The position numbers and the translations under genes are program-made. Source: Morella rubra (taxonomy: Eukaryota; Streptophyta; Magnoliopsida; Fagales; Myricaceae). From it: a stretch of 64,000 nucleotides of DNA. The DNA lies in NCBI GenBank assembly GCA_003952965.2, contig CM025856.1, positions 1,173,758 through 1,237,757 on the forward strand, given 5' to 3'. Numbering within the stretch: the stretch's first letter is position 1; each line of letters starts with the position of its first letter. Shown here piece by piece: positions 60,512 through 64,000 of this stretch. The notes below the pieces were generated by a model. The model was not told the origin of the DNA. It saw nothing but the letters and a program-made list of their open reading frames with translations, and did not search any database.

Positions 60512-63500
60512 ACCCTCCATGCCCAAGTCATGTCAAAGCATCATCTGCGAGAGCCATTGAAGATGCTAAAGAGTAAAAGATGAAAGTGCGCGTGCAGTAG
60601 CAGAAACGGCATCCAATTTTGTTCAGCCTTTGAGTGTAGCTAAAGCAACAACGCACCGTCAAAATGCTGGCTCTTGTAGCTCTTCATGGCATTGCATAGA
60701 AAGGTGCGGCGGAGTCAGGCCCACCCACTTAATGGCTTCTGCCGCATGCACTCCTGCATAATTCATAAACCGTCCTTCACGGTGCACGGCTTCACGCTGA
60801 GGCTGAGTCTTCTGACTGCCTGCTTTTTTGCACCCAAAGCCATGATCATAGCAGTGACGCATCAAGCCCTCCTCTATTGCGGTAAAACTTCTTCATTGAT
60901 ATCCCACTTTTCACGTTTTAATGATTCTTATTGAATATAATGAAGACTAGTCTATATCTGTTGCGGACAAATAGTCGTATTTACTAGGTACCAAAAAAAT
61001 ATATATATATAAAAAGAAAGAAGAGATGAAGAAAAGGAGCACGTACGGAACACTTATCATGCATTGCACGCTGTATATGAATGCCTCTTGCATAAAAACT
61101 GATGTGGAATCCGGACTCTTTTCGTGTATATTCTGCACTATTGAACGAGGAAAAAAGTTACTCAGCGAAAAAAAAAAGAACGAGGAAAAAAGTTCAATGG
61201 CAGTATCGATGATGTCTACGATTTCCTCAAGTTCACAAGAAAACGCCTATATCGAACCGTCCAAGGAGAAGAAATAGATCCCATGTGCTGAACGTTCGTG
61301 GCAGAAAGTTCTCAATATATCTAAATCCCACATCATGAATTCATCAAGAAAACTAATGTAAACAAGTCTAATTGACGTGGTCAATTATATGTAGTCTGGA
61401 TACGGACTTCATTTTAGCCATTGCGGCCGTGGGCTCGGCTACCTGCTTGGTCCATCTAACAAAAGCCTTGACTTCTTCAACCAAGTGGCCCTTGACCAAA
61501 GAGGGATTAGGGAGGACCCGGTAAACGAAATCCGAGTCTCCCAAGTGGGTGTCACCTAATTAATGAAGCTCATGCTACAATATCCTACTTGTCATAGGAT
61601 AGAAGCAATTTTTCCTTTGTTGTGGGAAAAGAAACCAAAGTGGCTAGCCACTTCCAATAATTTCGGCCATATTATATTTTAATGATTGAAGTATTCGGAT
61701 TAAATATTATAGAAGATTATAATCATTTTAAAAATATTATAGATATTGAAAAAGTCAAATTGTCGATAACATTGATGGGCAAGAAATTATGGTTAGAGTT
61801 GGCTCGGTCTAGCTCGGTAAAGGACAAACATGCCCTACCAAAAAAACCCACGGAGAATGGACCTCATGAGCTTTACTCGCGAATGGGCCCCCTATAAAAA
61901 GCCTTGGAACTTTTGTATTCAGCAATATCTCACTCTCGAAATCCTCCCCGCAGAAGGCGGCCGCCCATGGCTGACCAACCACGAGACGTTCTCCATTGAA
62001 AATGCTACAAGCTGTTGTACATAGCACCCGCCGTAGTACGCCGCAATCAGGGCCTGACCTGCTGCAAAGGAGAGTTCTGTGCACCCTAAGGAAAAGACGC
62101 AACACGTCTCTTCCACCATCTACCGTCGCCTTATACTAGCGAGTGCAGAATGACTCTTTGTATATCTAAGGAATATTAGTTTTAGTAAAATTTTAAGAAT
62201 TTTAAGTATTTTGAGAATTTTTAAATGATGTTAAATTTTATTGATACGTGTGTAGAAGTTGTTTTAATGTGATGTTAAAAAATATGTTCAATTTAAAAAT
62301 TTTAAAATTCACAAAAATCCAAGAATTCTTGTGAAACCGAACAAGCGGAAAAAGGCCAAACTTAAGCATCTAAGACTCACCATACGAAAAAAGCTACGTT
62401 CACACTAACTTGCAGGTTCGATGACTTGGAGGAAAACTTGGTAACAGTTCGTCGCTCATTAATTAGGCCAGTTCAATTTTTGACACCATCAATCACCATT
62501 ACAGTAGATCTTGCCCTCAAGCGGATCTTGCTCTAAATCGACCTGTTTGTCATGTTCAGTGATGAACAAAAGTTACCAACAATGAAATAATTAACTGGTG
62601 ATCGCAGGTTCTTGTCCTAAACAGGAAGTGCAGTAGAAGCAGCGATCGAGCACGCCGTCCATATGACATAAAACGAAAGAGCCACCCTAAGTCCTCCGAT
62701 ACGAGTATATTCCATTCACTGGTCAAAGTCGTCATCTACGTGTTTTTGTTCGTAGTTGACCACACAAAAGGCAATCTGACCTTTTCTCCCTAGACTGCAT
62801 CGGACGTGGACCCTTGTCCCGCTGGCGGGCCTCAGTAGCTCTGTTACATCGCTTTTGTCCTTCGATTTTCAATTTATGGGCCTTTCGTTGCGCAGCTGTC
62901 GATGACGTAGAGATCATCTGGACACTACGTCAACGTATTCTAACTGGCTGATCTGTTTCCATTTGCTTTTCCGTAGCAGGTACAATTTGAAGTCCATAAT
63001 ATGTTGTGAAAATTCGCATATATCACAACCCTATCAAATCTTAACCAATTTTGAAATAATGCCAAAAGTATAGATAATTTTGCATCAACTATAATTAGAA
63101 AATAACAAATGAATTTTAATAAAATAGACATAATTAAATTGTAGTTTAAAAATTATAGAAGATTCTGATTAATCTTGTATCCGAGCAGGCAACATCTCTC
63201 GTCGTCTTCACATAATTTTTCGTCTGAATTTTTCTTTTTTCAGATGATAAAAACCTTTGGACAAAAGCATAATTAGCATGTTCGGAAACAATGGCATCTA
63301 GATGCACATAACTTTATGTAGATGCAAAAAAGTCTTGGGTATGTACGAGCAAAAAAGTCTTGGGTATGTACGAGCAACCGTCTCGCTGGCTTTACAGAAT
63401 AAGACCTATGCATGTAGCGGAAAGTCTTTGTTTTCCCATAACGATTGTCGAAGAGCAATAATTCTCCATGAAAACGATAAATTCAGTACGTCGTGAAAAG

Positions 63501-64000
63501 AAATAAATTAAGCATTTCGAAATTTGAAATTAGTTTCCAAGAGCTTTTTTTCTAAAGTAATTCCTGTTGAATATTATTACGCCAATACAATCCTTTCTAT
63601 TGACTAGAACTTGCATTTGGACGATAAAGTCAATACGTAGTTAATGGCGATACATACTAACTAATACTATTTTATGAGAAAAAATACCTAAAGACTAGTG
63701 TTTGTCTGTTTGATTTCGAAATACTACATAGACTAGTGGAGTAAGTTGATGTTCAACAATACAAAATTCTCAAAATTTGTAAAAACTTTTGATACTAGTG
63801 TGAATATTTAGGTAGATTGGAGTTTTATTGGGGTTTGTAAAAAATTTATCAATTTTTTTAAAGATATTTGCCTGTAGATTGTTATTTATTAGAGTTTGTA
63901 AAAAAAATAGAAAAAGATGATTTGATGATATTTTTTAATATAAAATTATTATTGAAGTTTTGTAAAAAAGTACGAAGAAAAATGATTTGATAGAGTTTTT
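60512..64000. other. Intergenic region at the right window edge
   Basis: Mirror of 5490-8978. It includes the 25-base tandem repeat (about 63327-63376) and short frames without recognisable domains. One coding-neutral change is visible near 61220 (ACGATT against ACGACT). The arm is still in register at the last base. Confidence 0.5.

Larger units (their letters stand above)
34602..64000 (-). repeat. Right arm of giant palindrome (runs off the window)
   Basis: This is the reverse complement of the left arm, with the same gene order and the same exon boundaries. The arm is still matching at base 64000, where its reverse complement equals the sequence starting at 5490. It is about 294 bases longer than the left arm, mostly because of insertions in AT-rich and transposon DNA at 51.2-55.8 kb. 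It carries two one-base losses in the BURP gene. Confidence 0.97.

Noticed and set aside
5490..64000. Chloroplast genome inverted repeat
   Set aside because: The arms hold intron-rich nuclear genes (SIS3, EX2, BURP) and nuclear transposons, with no rRNA, tRNA or plastid genes, and there is no single-copy region between the arms.
1..64000. tRNA, rRNA or other structured RNA genes
   Set aside because: I saw no convincing A/B-box pair with a cloverleaf and no rRNA-like sequence. The primer-site match at 9069 belongs to a TRIM element and not to a tRNA gene.

Overview
The window reads as nuclear DNA of a dicot flowering plant, most likely a woody rosid. The genes have many GT-AG introns and AT-rich intergenic DNA, and their proteins are closest to dicot families (EXECUTER2, SIS3, a PG1-beta-type BURP protein, a chloroplast phosphoglycerate-mutase-like protein and a bHLH factor). 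The transposon remnants are also plant types: a hAT, a Mutator-type MITE, a TRIM and Tourist-like MITEs. The species cannot be named from the sequence; a tree such as a member of Fagales is a weak guess.

The dominant structure is one giant palindrome. Bases 5490 to 34594 reappear in reverse complement from 34602 to the last base of the window, around a 7-base spacer (34595-34601). Paired positions add up to 69196 at the axis and drift to 69490 at the outer end, so the arms are collinear with a net difference of about 294 bases. Most of that difference lies in AT-rich and transposon DNA between 13.6 and 18.8 kb. The window ends before the palindrome does, so each arm is at least 29 kb. Only positions 1-5489 are unpaired here, because their mirror would lie beyond 64000.

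Left arm, outside to axis: bHLH gene (minus strand, 2559-4013, in the unpaired part); intergenic DNA; a TRIM retroelement (8979-9273); a PG1-beta/BURP gene (minus, 9697-11733); a decayed hAT element (14139-17239) carrying a nested Mutator-type MITE; a phosphoglycerate-mutase-like gene that lacks both catalytic histidines (plus, 18496-20374); SIS3, a membrane RING-H2 E3 ligase gene (plus, 24657-29059); and the 5' part of EXECUTER2 (plus, from 30939), cut off in exon 6 at the axis. The right arm holds the same series in mirror order.

Both EXECUTER2 copies stop within about 10 bases of the axis and face each other. The right BURP copy has two one-base losses in homopolymers, and the left EXECUTER2 copy has three small losses within about 320 bases of the axis. 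The arms also differ by haplotype-like indels in the transposons. Together these favour a fold-back or mis-joined assembly of two haplotypes over a functional inverted duplication, but a real inverted duplication is not excluded and would be remarkable. The genes do not form an operon or pathway cluster. Loose common themes are plastid singlet-oxygen signalling (EX2), a probable thylakoid-lumen protein (PGM-like), sugar signalling (SIS3) and cell-wall modification (BURP).
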